From assembly GCF_900177295.1 (NCBI RefSeq), contig NZ_FWZX01000041.1, positions 1 through 49,864 on the forward strand: a DNA stretch of 49,864 nucleotides, written 5' to 3'. The notes below the pieces were generated by a model. That model saw only the letters and a list, made by a program, of their open reading frames with translations. It was not told where the DNA came from and made no database searches. The stretch is from Tistlia consotensis USBA 355 (lineage in GTDB: Bacteria; Pseudomonadota; Alphaproteobacteria; Kiloniellales; DSM-21159). Position numbers and translations under genes: made by a program. Positions 8,262 to 17,301 of this stretch are shown here, piece after piece (the first letter of the stretch is position 1; each line of letters begins with the position of its first letter).

Positions 8262-9437
8262 ATGAACAGGACTCTTCTACTGGGCGCCGCCGCGGCGCTC
8301 GCGCTCGGGGGCTGGACGGCCGCCGCCCAGGCCGCCGATCCGATCAAGATCGGCGTCGACACGCCGCTGTCCGGCACCTACACGCCGATCGGCCAGCAGG
8401 TCCGCTGGGGCCTGGAGCTGGCGGCCAAGGAGATCAACGCCGCCGGCGGCATCGCCGGGCGCCAGGTCGAGCTGGTCTTCGAGGACTCCGAGGCCAATCC
8501 CTCGGTCGCGGTGCAGAAGGCCGAGAAGCTCTACCAGGTCGACAACGTCGACTTCCTGACCGGCACGGTGAACTCCGGCGCGACCCTGGCGGTCGGCCAG
8601 GTCGCCGATCGCAACAAGAAGTTGCTGGCGACCTCGGTCTCCTTCGCCGACTCGATCACCGGCGCCAAGTGCTCGCCGAACGTCTTCCGGGTCAACGCCA
8701 AGGCCGGGCAGCAGTCGGCCGCCCTGGCGGTCTGGCTGAAGCAGCAGAAGGCCGACGCCAAGGTCTTCTACCTCGGCCCCGACTACGAGATGGGCCGCTC
8801 GACCGTCGCCGCCTTCAAGGAGGCCGCCGAGGGCGTCGGCGCCAAGACCGCCGGCGAGGTCTTCGCCCCGCTCGACACCAAGGACTACACCCAGTACTTC
8901 GGCCAGATCCGGCAGGCCCGCCCCGACGTGATCTACACCTCGGTCGCCGGCAACGACACCGTGCGGCTGTTCACCCAGATGCAGGACTTCGGCCTGCTCG
9001 ACAACGTCCAGGTGGTCGGCGCCTCGGGCACGGTGACCTCGCAGAACATCAAGGCGATCGGCTCGGCGGCGAACGGCTACGTCACCGGCGTCGGCTACTC
9101 GCCGCTGATCGACACGCCGGCCAACAAGACCTTCGTCAAGGCCTTCAACGCCGCCTACAAGACCGACCCCGACCTCTACGGCGCCGACTCCTACGGCCTG
9201 CTCTTCGCCTACAAGAAGGCCGTCGAGGCGGCCGGCTCGACCGACACCGACGCCGTGCGCAAGGCGCTCGAGGGCCTGAGCTGGGACACGCCGCAGGGCA
9301 AGAAGACGATCCGTGCCGGCGACCACCAGGCCGTCACCGACATGTACGTCGTCCAGGTCAAGGACGGGAAGTTCGTGGTCGCGGACTCGATCGAGGGCGA
9401 CAAGGCGATCGGGCCGGACGCCTGCACGCGCTTCTGA
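8262..9437 (+). CDS. periplasmic substrate-binding protein of a branched-chain-type ABC importer
   Basis: This 391-residue type I periplasmic binding protein (Leu/Ile/Val family) starts with a signal peptide ending near AAAQA. The mature start PIKIGVDTPLSGTYTPIGQQ is the canonical first strand and ligand loop. The NAAGGIAGRQVELVFEDSE segment is also typical. The leader has a strong GAGGAGG at 8249-8255. Many members in catabolic operons bind aromatic or other organic acids rather than amino acids. Given the ligase and hydroxylase upstream, an acid ligand is the better guess here. A strong hairpin follows the stop. Confidence 0.9.
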   Translation: MNRTLLLGAAAALALGGWTAAAQAADPIKIGVDTPLSGTYTPIGQQVRWGLELAAKEINAAGGIAGRQVELVFEDSEANPSVAVQKAEKLYQVDNVDFLTGTVNSGATLAVGQVADRNKKLLATSVSFADSITGAKCSPNVFRVNAKAGQQSAALAVWLKQQKADAKVFYLGPDYEMGRSTVAAFKEAAEGVGAKTAGEVFAPLDTKDYTQYFGQIRQARPDVIYTSVAGNDTVRLFTQMQDFGLLDNVQVVGASGTVTSQNIKAIGSAANGYVTGVGYSPLIDTPANKTFVKAFNAAYKTDPDLYGADSYGLLFAYKKAVEAAGSTDTDAVRKALEGLSWDTPQGKKTIRAGDHQAVTDMYVVQVKDGKFVVADSIEGDKAIGPDACTRF

Positions 9438-9445
9438 TCCACGCA

Positions 9446-9473
9446 GGGCGGGGCCGGCACGCCGGCCCCGCTC
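9446..9473 (+). terminator. intercistronic hairpin after the binding-protein gene
   Basis: An 11-bp perfect GC stem (9448-9458 with 9461-9471) closes a two-base loop, with a possible G-U and G-C extension. It lies just after the binding-protein stop, and no T-run follows. It is best read as an attenuator or RNA-stabilising hairpin that lets the binding protein be made in excess over the permeases, a common arrangement in such importers. Confidence 0.5.
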
Positions 9474-9501
9474 CTCGCGCGCTTCCCTGCCGGAGAGGGC
9501 G

Positions 9502-10395
9502 ATGGCCGATCTCGTGAGCTACCTGCAGTTCGTGCTGGCCCCCCAGGTCGTCAACGGCCTGGCGCTCGGCATGGCCGTCGTCCTGGTCGCGCTCGGCCTG
9601 ACCATCATCTTCGGCCTGCTCGACGTCATCAACATGAGCCACGGCGAGTTCTACGCCGTCGGCGCCTTCATCGCCCTGGCGCTGGGCTGGCTCGGCCTGT
9701 CGTTCTGGCTGCTGCTGTTCCTGGTGCCGCTGCTGATGATCCCCTTCGGCGTGCTGACCGAGCGCCTGCTGATACGCCGGGTCTACGACGGCCCGGACCG
9801 CCACGTCACGACCCTGCTGCTGACCTTCGGGCTGTCGCTGATCATCGAGGAGCTGCTGTCGATCGTCTTCGGCCCGAACACCCAGCGCCCGGCGACGCCG
9901 CTGCGCGGCGCGGTCGAGCTGGCCGGCGTCTACATGCCGGTCTACCGCCTGTTCCTGATCGGCATCGGCGTCGTCGTCATCCTGGCGGTCGCCTGGATCG
10001 TCTACCGCACCCGGCTCGGCGCCATGGTGCGCGCCGCCGCCTACGACCGCGACATGGCCGGCTCGCTCGGCGTGCCGGTCTCGCTGGTCTACTCCGGGAC
10101 CTTCGCCTTCGGGCTGATGCTGGCCGGCCTCGCCGGCGTGCTGCTGGCGCCGATCTACTCCGTCTTCCCGACCATGGGCCGCGACTTCATCCTGATCGCC
10201 TTCACCGTGGTCATCGTCGGCGGCATGGGCTCGATCTGGGGCGCCGTCGTCGCCGGCCTGGCGCTGACCCAGGTCCAGGCCCTGGCCGCCCTGGTCATCT
10301 CGCCGGTCTGGACCGACCCGATCGTGTTCGGCGTGATGGTGCTCTGCCTGATGTTCCGGCCGCAGGGCCTGTTCGGGAGGCTCGGTCATGCCTGA
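9502..10395 (+). CDS. livH: ABC importer permease, LivH type
   Basis: This 297-residue hydrophobic protein has about eight membrane segments. It carries the family signature GLLDVINMSHGEFYAVGAF early and FTVVIVGGMGSIWGAVVAG near the end. It forms half of the membrane channel with the next gene. The ATG at 9502 follows GGAGAGGG; an upstream open frame starting at 9313 lies within the binding-protein gene and is a shadow. The symbol gives the family only; the substrate is unknown. The stop overlaps the next start by eight bases. Confidence 0.88.
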   Translation: MADLVSYLQFVLAPQVVNGLALGMAVVLVALGLTIIFGLLDVINMSHGEFYAVGAFIALALGWLGLSFWLLLFLVPLLMIPFGVLTERLLIRRVYDGPDRHVTTLLLTFGLSLIIEELLSIVFGPNTQRPATPLRGAVELAGVYMPVYRLFLIGIGVVVILAVAWIVYRTRLGAMVRAAAYDRDMAGSLGVPVSLVYSGTFAFGLMLAGLAGVLLAPIYSVFPTMGRDFILIAFTVVIVGGMGSIWGAVVAGLALTQVQALAALVISPVWTDPIVFGVMVLCLMFRPQGLFGRLGHA

Positions 10396-11449
10396 GCGTC
10401 CCGCCCGCTCCTTCCCTGGGCGTCCTGTCGCGGACCGCCTGTCGCTCTCGATGCGCGCCAGCCACCTGCTGGTCGTGCTGCTGGTCGTCGCCGGCCTGGC
10501 GCTGGCCGCGCTCGGCTCGGCGCTCGGCGACACCTTCTACCTCCGGCTCGCGACCGAGGCGCTGATCTACGCCGGCCTCGCGCTCTCGGTCGACATCCTG
10601 CTCGGCTACACCGGCCTGCTGTCGCTCGGCCAGGCGCTCTACTTCGGCATCGGCGCCTACGTCTCGGCGCTGACCCTGATGGCCGTGCCGTCGTTCTGGC
10701 TGGCCCTGCTGGCGGCCAGCGGCGCCACCCTGGTCGCCGCGCTGATCGGCGGCGTCATCGCGAACCGGGTGCGCGGCGTCTACTTCGCGCTGATCACCTT
10801 CGGCCTCGCCCAGGTCGTCGCCAAGGTCGTCTACAACACCCGCGAGCTCGGCGCCTCCGACGGCATGATCGGCGTGCCGGTGGTCGAGGTGCCGCTCGGG
10901 CCGTTCCACGTCTCGACCGGCAGCGCCCCGGGCTTCCTGCTGGTCGCGCTGGCCCTGCTGGTGCTGCTCTACGCGGTCTCGGCCTACCTGCTCGACACGC
11001 CCTTCGGGCGGGTGCTGATCGCGCTCAAGGCCAACGAGCGGCGCGTCGCCTTCCTCGGCTATTCGACCTGGCGGGCGCGCATGGCGGCCTACGTCCTGGC
11101 CGCGCTGGTCGCCGGCCTGTCGGGCGCGCTCTACCCGATGCTGCGCGGCTTCGTCTCGCCGGAGCTGCTCTACTTCCAGGTCTCCGGCAACGCCGTCATC
11201 ACGGTGGTCGTCGGCGGCGTCGGCACGCTGGTCGGCCCGATCTACGGCGCGATCCTGCTGACCGTCCTGAAGTCGGTGATCGGCAGCTGGACCGAGCACC
11301 AGCTGATCGTCATCGGCGTGCTGTTCATGGCCTCGGTGCTGTTCCTGCCCCAGGGCCTGATCGGCCTGCTGCGGCCGCGCCTGGCGCGCTGGCTCGGCCG
11401 CGCGGAGCCGCCGCCGGCCAAGGCCGCGGAAGCGGAGGCGCGGCCATGA
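10388..11449 (+). CDS. livM: ABC importer permease, LivM type
   Basis: This 353-residue membrane protein is the partner of the LivH-type permease. It contains LSVDILLGYTGLLSLGQAL and, further on, NAVITVVVGGVGTLVGPIYG, both characteristic of LivM. A hydrophilic Ala/Glu-rich tail ends the protein. The start overlaps the preceding gene by eight bases, and the stop overlaps the LivG start in an ATGA, so the four transporter genes are tightly coupled. Confidence 0.88.
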   Translation: MPERPARSFPGRPVADRLSLSMRASHLLVVLLVVAGLALAALGSALGDTFYLRLATEALIYAGLALSVDILLGYTGLLSLGQALYFGIGAYVSALTLMAVPSFWLALLAASGATLVAALIGGVIANRVRGVYFALITFGLAQVVAKVVYNTRELGASDGMIGVPVVEVPLGPFHVSTGSAPGFLLVALALLVLLYAVSAYLLDTPFGRVLIALKANERRVAFLGYSTWRARMAAYVLAALVAGLSGALYPMLRGFVSPELLYFQVSGNAVITVVVGGVGTLVGPIYGAILLTVLKSVIGSWTEHQLIVIGVLFMASVLFLPQGLIGLLRPRLARWLGRAEPPPAKAAEAEARP

Positions 11450-12197
11450 CCGGGCAGACGCCGCCGGTGCTCGCCGTCGAGCGCCTGGGCATCGCCTTCG
11501 GCGGCCTGCGCGCCGTCGACGACGTGTCCTTCGAGGCCGGGCGCAACCGCATCACCACGGTGATCGGCCCGAACGGCGCCGGCAAGACGACGCTGTTCAA
11601 CCTGATCAGCGGCGCGCTGCGGCCGAACAGCGGCCACGTCCGGATCGACGGACGCGAGGTCACCGGCGCCGCGCCGGCGGCCCTGCTGCGGCTCGGCCTC
11701 GCCCGCTCGTTCCAGATCACCAACCTGTTCTTCGGCCTGACCGTCGCCGAGAACCTGAGGCTCGCGGCGCAGGTCCTGGAGCCGACGGTGCGCGCCTTCC
11801 TGCCGGTGCGGCGGGCCCGCGTCGCCCGGGCCCGGGTCGGCGAGCTGCTGGAGCGCTTCGGCCTCGCCGCCAAGGCCGCCGAGCTGGCCGGCAACCTCAG
11901 CCACGGCGAGCAGCGCCGCCTGGAGATCGCCGTCGCGATGGCCAGCCGGCCGCGCATCCTGCTGCTCGACGAGCCGACCCAGGGCATGAGCCACGGCGAC
12001 ACCGAGGACACCGCCGCCCTGATCCGCGCGCTCGCCGCGGACGTCACGATCCTGCTGATCGAGCACGACATCGGCCTGGTCATGTCGCTGTCGCACCACG
12101 TCGTCGTCATGCACCAGGGCGGCAAGCTGGCCGAGGGACCGCCCGAGGCGGTGCGCGCCAACCCGGCCGTCCAGGCCGCCTACTTCGGACACGCCTG

Positions 12198-12198
<1 letters not shown>
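11446..12198 (+). CDS. livG: ABC importer ATPase, LivG type
   Basis: This 250-residue ATPase has Walker A GPNGAGKTT near residue 40, the signature NLSHGEQRRLEIA, and Walker B ILLLDEPTQGM followed by the H-loop IEHDIGLVM. The long insert after Walker A, with LARSFQITNLFFGLTVAENL, is typical of LivG. It powers the LivHM channel with LivF. TGATG overlaps link it to the next gene. Confidence 0.9.
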
Positions 12199-12905
<707 letters not shown>

Positions 12906-13469
12906 CTACTCCGCCGGCACCGGCTCGCTGCGCTCCAGCGGCAGGCCGGCGGCGATCCAGCCGTCGGTGCCTTCCGGGTACCAGAAGACGCGCTTGTAGC
13001 CGAGCGCCAGGGCCCGCTTCGCGGCGTTCCAGGACATCCAGCAGTCGGCCAGGCAGTAGAACAGCAGCCCGCGCTCCCGGTCGCCGTCGGTCAGGCGCTC
13101 CAGGGCGGTCCGGAAGTAGCGCTCGACCGGCTCGGACAGCGCTCCGTAGCCGGTGTTCGGCAGCCAGGCGCTGCCCAGGATGTTGTCGCGCGGCGGCTGG
13201 CGCCAGATCGTGCCCTCCTTGAGCCCGGCCGGCTTCTCCGGGCGCGGCAGCACGTCGACCGGCAGCACCTTGCCGGCCTCGACCAGGGCCGCCGCCTGCG
13301 GCGTGTCGACGACCACCGCGCCCTTCAGGCGGTCCGGCGTCGGCGCGCGGTAGTGCTCCATCCGGTAGCCGTCGGGCTCGGCGACGCCGGAATCGGCGCG
13401 GGCCGGCAGGGCCGCGCCCGCGCCGGCCAGACAGAGGCAGAGCCAGAGCGCGGTTGCCCGGCGGACCAT
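12906..13469 (-). CDS. PQQ-dependent catabolism-associated rhodanese-like protein (CXXCW family)
   Basis: This 187-residue exported protein has a signal peptide ending near LPARA. Its C-terminal half is a rhodanese-like domain with the cysteine pair in YCLADCWMSWNAAKRA, followed by GYKRVFWYPEGTDGW. This matches the family named for a CXXCW motif that occurs beside PQQ-dependent dehydrogenases; here the spacing is C-x3-C-W. The biochemical role is not established; a redox or sulfur-relay job in the periplasm is often proposed. GAGGGG sits eight bases before the ATG, and the gene starts 12 bases after the XoxJ-like gene ends. Confidence 0.82.
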   Translation of the reverse strand: MVRRATALWLCLCLAGAGAALPARADSGVAEPDGYRMEHYRAPTPDRLKGAVVVDTPQAAALVEAGKVLPVDVLPRPEKPAGLKEGTIWRQPPRDNILGSAWLPNTGYGALSEPVERYFRTALERLTDGDRERGLLFYCLADCWMSWNAAKRALALGYKRVFWYPEGTDGWIAAGLPLERSEPVPAE

Positions 13470-13481
13470 CGCGGCGCCCCC

Positions 13482-14360
13482 TCAGTGGACGATCGGCCTG
13501 CCCTGGCGATCGAGCAGCGGCACGCCGTAGTCGAGCAGGATGGCGTTGATCGCGTCCTGGCTCTTCTCGATCAGGTCGTTGATCTGGTGCTTCCAGTCCG
13601 GCTCGCCCTCGCGCACGCCCATGGTGATGTAGAAGTCCATCGGCGGCTCGCCCGGCTTGCCGATCAGCGGCACCAGGGTCATCGCCACCTTGCTCTTCTT
13701 CGCGTAGTAGCCGGCGATCGGCCCCCAGAGCAGACCGGCGTCGATCTGGCCGGTCGCGATGTCGTGGATCATCTTCTCGCCGGGCCGCTGGTAGCGGGCA
13801 TCGACCATCAGGGGATAGGGCCGCGCCCTGTCGATCATGCCGTACTTGACCAGCAGGGTGGCCGGCGGCGTGCCGGCGATGACGCCGATGCTGTGGCCCT
13901 TGAGCGCCGGATCGTCGAGCGCCTTGGCGCCGAGGCCGCTGTCGCTGCGATAGACCAGGACGTAGGACGAGCGGTAGTAGGGGTTGGTGTTCTGCAGCAG
14001 CTCGAAGCCGAGCGACACGCCCATCACGAGGTCGCAGCGCCGCGCCTTCAGGGTGTTGCGCACGAAGCCGGTCGCCTGCGGGTACCAGGTGTAGTGCACC
14101 GGCTCGCCGAGGGCCTTGCCGAGCAATTCGGCGATACGGTTCTCGTAGCCCTCACCCTTCTGGTTCGAGAAGGGCAGGTTGCCCGGGTCGGCGCAGACGC
14201 GGAGCGCCGTGTGGTCGACGGTCTCCGAGGTCGACTGCGCGGCCGCCGGCTGGGCGGCCGCCAGGACGAGGGCGAGCAGCGGCGCGAGGCCGAGGCCGGA
14301 GGGCCGCAGCCGGCGCGGCGCCGTCCGTCCGAAGGACAGGTCGCGTAGCATGTCCATCAT
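13482..14360 (-). CDS. xoxJ: quinoprotein dehydrogenase-associated periplasmic binding protein (XoxJ/MoxJ-like)
   Basis: This 292-residue exported solute-binding-like protein has a signal peptide ending near PAAAQ. The mature region begins LRVCADPGNLPFSNQKGEGY, a hallmark of the quinoprotein-associated binding-protein family. Later QIDAGLLWGPIAGYYA is also typical. XoxJ is needed for, or helps activate, XoxF-type methanol dehydrogenase; no transporter genes accompany it. The open frame extends into the cytochrome gene upstream, but the ATG at 14360 overlaps that gene's TGA as ATGA and directly precedes the signal peptide, which fixes the start. Confidence 0.85.
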   Translation of the reverse strand: MMDMLRDLSFGRTAPRRLRPSGLGLAPLLALVLAAAQPAAAQSTSETVDHTALRVCADPGNLPFSNQKGEGYENRIAELLGKALGEPVHYTWYPQATGFVRNTLKARRCDLVMGVSLGFELLQNTNPYYRSSYVLVYRSDSGLGAKALDDPALKGHSIGVIAGTPPATLLVKYGMIDRARPYPLMVDARYQRPGEKMIHDIATGQIDAGLLWGPIAGYYAKKSKVAMTLVPLIGKPGEPPMDFYITMGVREGEPDWKHQINDLIEKSQDAINAILLDYGVPLLDRQGRPIVH

Positions 14361-14857
14361 CCCATGCAGGCGTCTTCGGCTTCCTGGGCCGCCTTCGGCT
14401 TGGGTTCGTGCTTCGGCCGCCCGCGCGGCAGCACGCCGTCGGCTCGGGCCTTGAGGTAGGCGTAGATATCGTTGATGAAGCACATCACGTTGCGGTTCGT
14501 GCCGAAGCTCGGCATGACCTTGTCGCTCGAGGCACTGACGTTCTTCCTGCCGTTGACCACGACGTCGATGAACTGGTCGTAGGTCATGGTCTTCAGGCTG
14601 TTGGCCAGCGCCGGCGCGAAGCTGCTGCCCAGCGCGTCGGGACCGTGGCAGACGTGGCATTCCGAATGATAGCGCCGATAGCCGCTGAAGGTGGACCAGT
14701 CGACAGTGCCGTCCTTCTCGATCTTGTAGGGCTTGTCTTCGGCGTGGGCCGACGGCCCGACGGTCGCGGCCGAAATCGCGGTCGCGGCAACGGCCGCGAA
14801 CAGGGCCGCATCGACGCGGCGGAGGTAACGCTCGAAGCCACCGGGGATCATGATCAT
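14357..14857 (-). CDS. xoxG: c-type cytochrome, methanol-metabolism related (XoxG-like electron acceptor)
   Basis: This 166-residue periplasmic cytochrome has a signal peptide ending near SAHAE and one haem motif, CHVCH, around residue 67. A methionine in KVMPSFG is the likely sixth ligand. Further cysteines in NVMCFINDIYAYLKARADG and near the C-terminus (DACMG) match the four-cysteine cytochrome family found with methanol oxidation genes. Its place directly after xoxF makes it the probable electron acceptor. A weak GGAGAG lies before the ATG; a second ATG six bases later is equally possible. Confidence 0.85.
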   Translation of the reverse strand: MIMIPGGFERYLRRVDAALFAAVAATAISAATVGPSAHAEDKPYKIEKDGTVDWSTFSGYRRYHSECHVCHGPDALGSSFAPALANSLKTMTYDQFIDVVVNGRKNVSASSDKVMPSFGTNRNVMCFINDIYAYLKARADGVLPRGRPKHEPKPKAAQEAEDACMG

Positions 14858-15028
14858 CGCTCTCCGAATCGATCTGCTGTGCCGGGTCCGCCGCGGGGAC
14901 GCCCCCGGCCCGGGGGCTCGACGGCGATCGGGGATCGGACCGCGGCGGCTCGCCGCCTCGGCGAAGCGGCCGGGCGCACTGCCAGGGAAAGGGGACGGGC
15001 TCGGAACAAGGCCGCAGGGACGCGAATG

Positions 15029-15065
15029 GCCCGACCCGAGGACCGTCGAGGTCCAGGGGCCGGGC
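15029..15065 (-). terminator. hairpin between xoxF and the cytochrome gene
   Basis: An imperfect 16-bp stem (15029-15044 with 15050-15065, 13 pairs, five-base loop) begins 20 bases past the xoxF stop on the minus strand. There is no clear T-run. It could lower read-through into the cytochrome and accessory genes or protect the xoxF message. The remaining 170 bases up to the cytochrome start hold no gene that I can support. Confidence 0.35.
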
Positions 15066-15084
15066 CAGGTCGCGAAGCGCCGCG

Positions 15085-16875
15085 TCAGTTCGGCAAGCTG
15101 AAGACGGTCAGCTGGCCACCGAGCGCGGTGTAGTTCGCCAGGGCGGCATAGCCACCGACCGCGCCGAGACCGGCGTTGGGATCGGTCAGGCCGGCCGCGA
15201 GGCCGATGCCGGCCCAGCCGCCGACGCCCGAGAGCACGGCGATGTACTGCTTGCCGTTGTGCTCGTAGGTCGTGACGTTGCCGATGATGCCGGACGGGGT
15301 CTTGAACTTGTAGAGCTCCTTGCCGGTCTTGGCGTCGACCGCCTTCAGGTAGCCCTCCAGGGTGCCGTAGAAAACCACGTCACCGGCGGTCGCGAGCGCG
15401 CCGCTCCACACCGAGAAGCGCTCCGGCAGCGACCAGACGATCTTGCCCTTGCTGGCATCCCAGGCGATGAAGTTGCCCATGTTCTTGTCGCCCTCCGGCG
15501 GATACATGGACAGCGTCGCGCCGACGTAGGGCTGGCCCGCGGTATAGGCGACGCGGAACGGCTCGTAGTCCATGCAGACGTGGTTGGTCGGCACGTAGAA
15601 CAGGCCGGTCTTCGGCGAGTAGGCCGAGGGCTGCTGGTCCTTGGTGCCGAGCGCCGCCGGGCAGATGCCCTTGGTGTTGACGTCCTCGCCGTTGTGATCG
15701 GTCGAGTACTTGTCGACGACCTGCGGACGGCCGGTCTTCATGTCGACGTGGGTCGCCCAGTTGACCTTCGGATCGTACTTCTGCGCGACCAGCAGGGCGC
15801 CGGTCTCGCGGTCCAGCGTGTAGCCGAAGCCGTTGCGGTCGAAGTGGACCAGGGCCTTGTGCTTCTTGCCGTCGACGGTGACGTCGGCGAGGACCATCTC
15901 GTTGATGCCGTCATAGTCCCACTCGTCGTGGGGGGTCATCTGGTAGACCCACTTGGCCATGCCGGTGTCCGCGTCGCGGGCGAAGATGGTCATCGACCAG
16001 CGATTGTCGCCGGGCCGCTGCGAAGGGTTCCAGGTGCTCGGGTTGCCGGAACCGTAATAGATCAGGTTGAGCTCCGGGTCGTAGGAGTACCAGCCCCAGG
16101 TCGTCCCGCCGCCGATCTTCCACTGGTCGCCTTCCCAGGTGTTGAGACCCGAGTCCTTGCCGACCGGCTTGCCCAGCATCGTGGTCTTCTCCGGATCCAT
16201 CAGGATGTCGGAGTCCGGGCCCATGGAATAGGCCCGCCAGGCCATCTTGCCGTCCTTGATGTCGTAGGCGGTCAGCCGGCCGCGCACGCCGAACTCGCCG
16301 CCGGAGATGCCGACCACGACCTTGTCCTTGACGACCATCGGCGCCGAGGTGCCGGTCTCGCCGATCTTCGGATCGCCGTTGGACACGCTCCAGTCGACCT
16401 TGCCGGTCTTGGCGTCGAGCGCCACCAGGGTGGCGTCGGCCTGGTAGAGGAAGATCTTGCCGTCGCCGTAGGCCACGCCGCGGTTGACCGTGTCGCAGCA
16501 CATCACCGGGATGGTGTCCGGGTCCTGCTTCGGCTCGTACTTCCAGAGGATCTTGTTGTCGTCGTTGAGATCGAGCGCATAGACGATGTTGGGGAAGGGC
16601 GTGTGGACGTACATGACGTTGCCGATGATCAGCGGACCGCCCTCGTGGCCCCGCAGCACGCCGGTCGAGAAGGTCCAGGCGACCTGCAGCTTGCCGACGT
16701 TGCCGGCGTTGATCTGATCGAGCGTGCTGTAGCGCCAGTTGGCGTAGTTGCCGGTGGGCATGACCCACTCTTTGGCGTTCTTCTGCATCGTGACGAGGTC
16801 GTCGCTCGCGTAAGCGCCAGCGGCCAGTCCGACCACCATAGCGCCGGCGAGTGCACCACGAAGAAGAGCTTTCAT
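15085..16875 (-). CDS. xoxF: XoxF-type lanthanide-dependent methanol dehydrogenase
   Basis: This 596-residue PQQ enzyme has a signal peptide ending near GAYAS and eight-bladed propeller repeats. Adjacent cysteines 126-127 ([10 protein letters not shown]) form the disulfide ring over PQQ. Metal ligands are visible: Glu194 (SGGEFGVRG), Asn278 (GSGNPSTWN), and Asp320 with Asp322 in [12 protein letters not shown]. Asp322 is the extra ligand that distinguishes lanthanide XoxF from calcium MxaF, which has Ala there. It oxidises methanol or other small alcohols in the periplasm and passes electrons to the cytochrome encoded downstream. GGGAGG precedes the ATG by about seven bases. No mxaF or mxaI is present. 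Expression may depend on the 320-bp control region upstream. Confidence 0.95.
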   Translation of the reverse strand: MKALLRGALAGAMVVGLAAGAYASDDLVTMQKNAKEWVMPTGNYANWRYSTLDQINAGNVGKLQVAWTFSTGVLRGHEGGPLIIGNVMYVHTPFPNIVYALDLNDDNKILWKYEPKQDPDTIPVMCCDTVNRGVAYGDGKIFLYQADATLVALDAKTGKVDWSVSNGDPKIGETGTSAPMVVKDKVVVGISGGEFGVRGRLTAYDIKDGKMAWRAYSMGPDSDILMDPEKTTMLGKPVGKDSGLNTWEGDQWKIGGGTTWGWYSYDPELNLIYYGSGNPSTWNPSQRPGDNRWSMTIFARDADTGMAKWVYQMTPHDEWDYDGINEMVLADVTVDGKKHKALVHFDRNGFGYTLDRETGALLVAQKYDPKVNWATHVDMKTGRPQVVDKYSTDHNGEDVNTKGICPAALGTKDQQPSAYSPKTGLFYVPTNHVCMDYEPFRVAYTAGQPYVGATLSMYPPEGDKNMGNFIAWDASKGKIVWSLPERFSVWSGALATAGDVVFYGTLEGYLKAVDAKTGKELYKFKTPSGIIGNVTTYEHNGKQYIAVLSGVGGWAGIGLAAGLTDPNAGLGAVGGYAALANYTALGGQLTVFSLPN

Positions 16876-17020
16876 TGGTTTCCTCCCTTGCTTCTTCTTG
16901 GTTTCTCACCCGAACAGTCGTCTAACTACTCTTGTCTCACACAATTTCCGCCGCCGAAGACCCGGTTCTTCCGTCGTCGGCAGCGCTTTTCTTCAGTGAT
17001 GACAAGTCGACAAGGATCGC

Positions 17021-17034
17021 TTGTAGTCCTACAA
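17021..17034. promoter_or_regulatory. candidate operator between divergent xoxF and pentapeptide operons
   Basis: TTGTAG-TC-CTACAA is an inverted repeat with six-base arms in the AT-richer 338-bp divergent region (16876-17213). Further ACAAG/CTTGT half-sites lie nearby (17002-17006, 17010-17014, 17019-17023). It is about 146 bases before xoxF. A dimeric regulator site is inferred; no regulator gene is in the cluster. I could not assign a convincing xoxF -35/-10 pair. Confidence 0.35.
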
Positions 17035-17115
17035 CGATTACTCTGCACCGGGTCCCATGTTCTCGCGTACTACCGAAGAGGGGCGATAGTGCTAGTTTGA
17101 TGCTACCCGTGAAAA

Positions 17116-17121
17116 TATAAT
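17116..17121 (+). promoter_or_regulatory. consensus -10 box for the pentapeptide/metallohydrolase operon
   Basis: A perfect TATAAT stands 72 bases before the ribosome binding site at 17181-17186. No good -35 lies at 16-18 bases; TTGATG at 17097-17102 is only 13 bases away. The promoter may therefore depend on an activator, possibly through the upstream inverted repeat. Confidence 0.4.
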
Positions 17122-17186
17122 CCAGCAAGAAGCTTCTGGCTTGAGTCCCCGTTTTGTAATTTGCTTTCCAAAATGTCGCAGGGAGG

Positions 17187-17226
17187 TGCTGCAATGCAAA
17201 AATCGATGCTGCAATGCGAAACGCGA
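17187..17226 (+). repeat. 20-bp tandem duplication in a leader
   Basis: Two adjacent 20-base copies (17187-17206 and 17207-17226) agree at 17 of 20 positions and share TGCTGCAATGC. They start directly after a strong GGGAGG and overlap the beginning of a short open frame. Confidence 0.6.
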
Positions 17227-17301
17227 TGCGGGCAGACATCCACCTTCTCGACAACCAACTATTGGCCGACGAGATCGAGCGTTCGAACGCCATGGCCATG
17301 A
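17194..17301 (+). CDS. possible 35-codon leader ORF
   Basis: The ATG at 17194 lies eight bases after GGGAGG (17181-17186), the best ribosome binding site in the region. The frame encodes 35 residues with two Cys and two Trp, starting MQKSMLQCE and ending RTPWP. Its TGA (17299-17301) overlaps the ATG at 17298 of the pentapeptide gene as ATGA, an arrangement seen in coupled genes. No family is recognised and the composition is not protein-like, so it may be only a translated leader or chance. Confidence 0.3.
   Translation: MQKSMLQCETRCGQTSTFSTTNYWPTRSSVRTPWP

Noticed and set aside
15259-17100. 613-codon plus-strand frame
   Set aside because: Antisense to xoxF, whose identity is certain; a Val/Asp/Arg-rich shadow.
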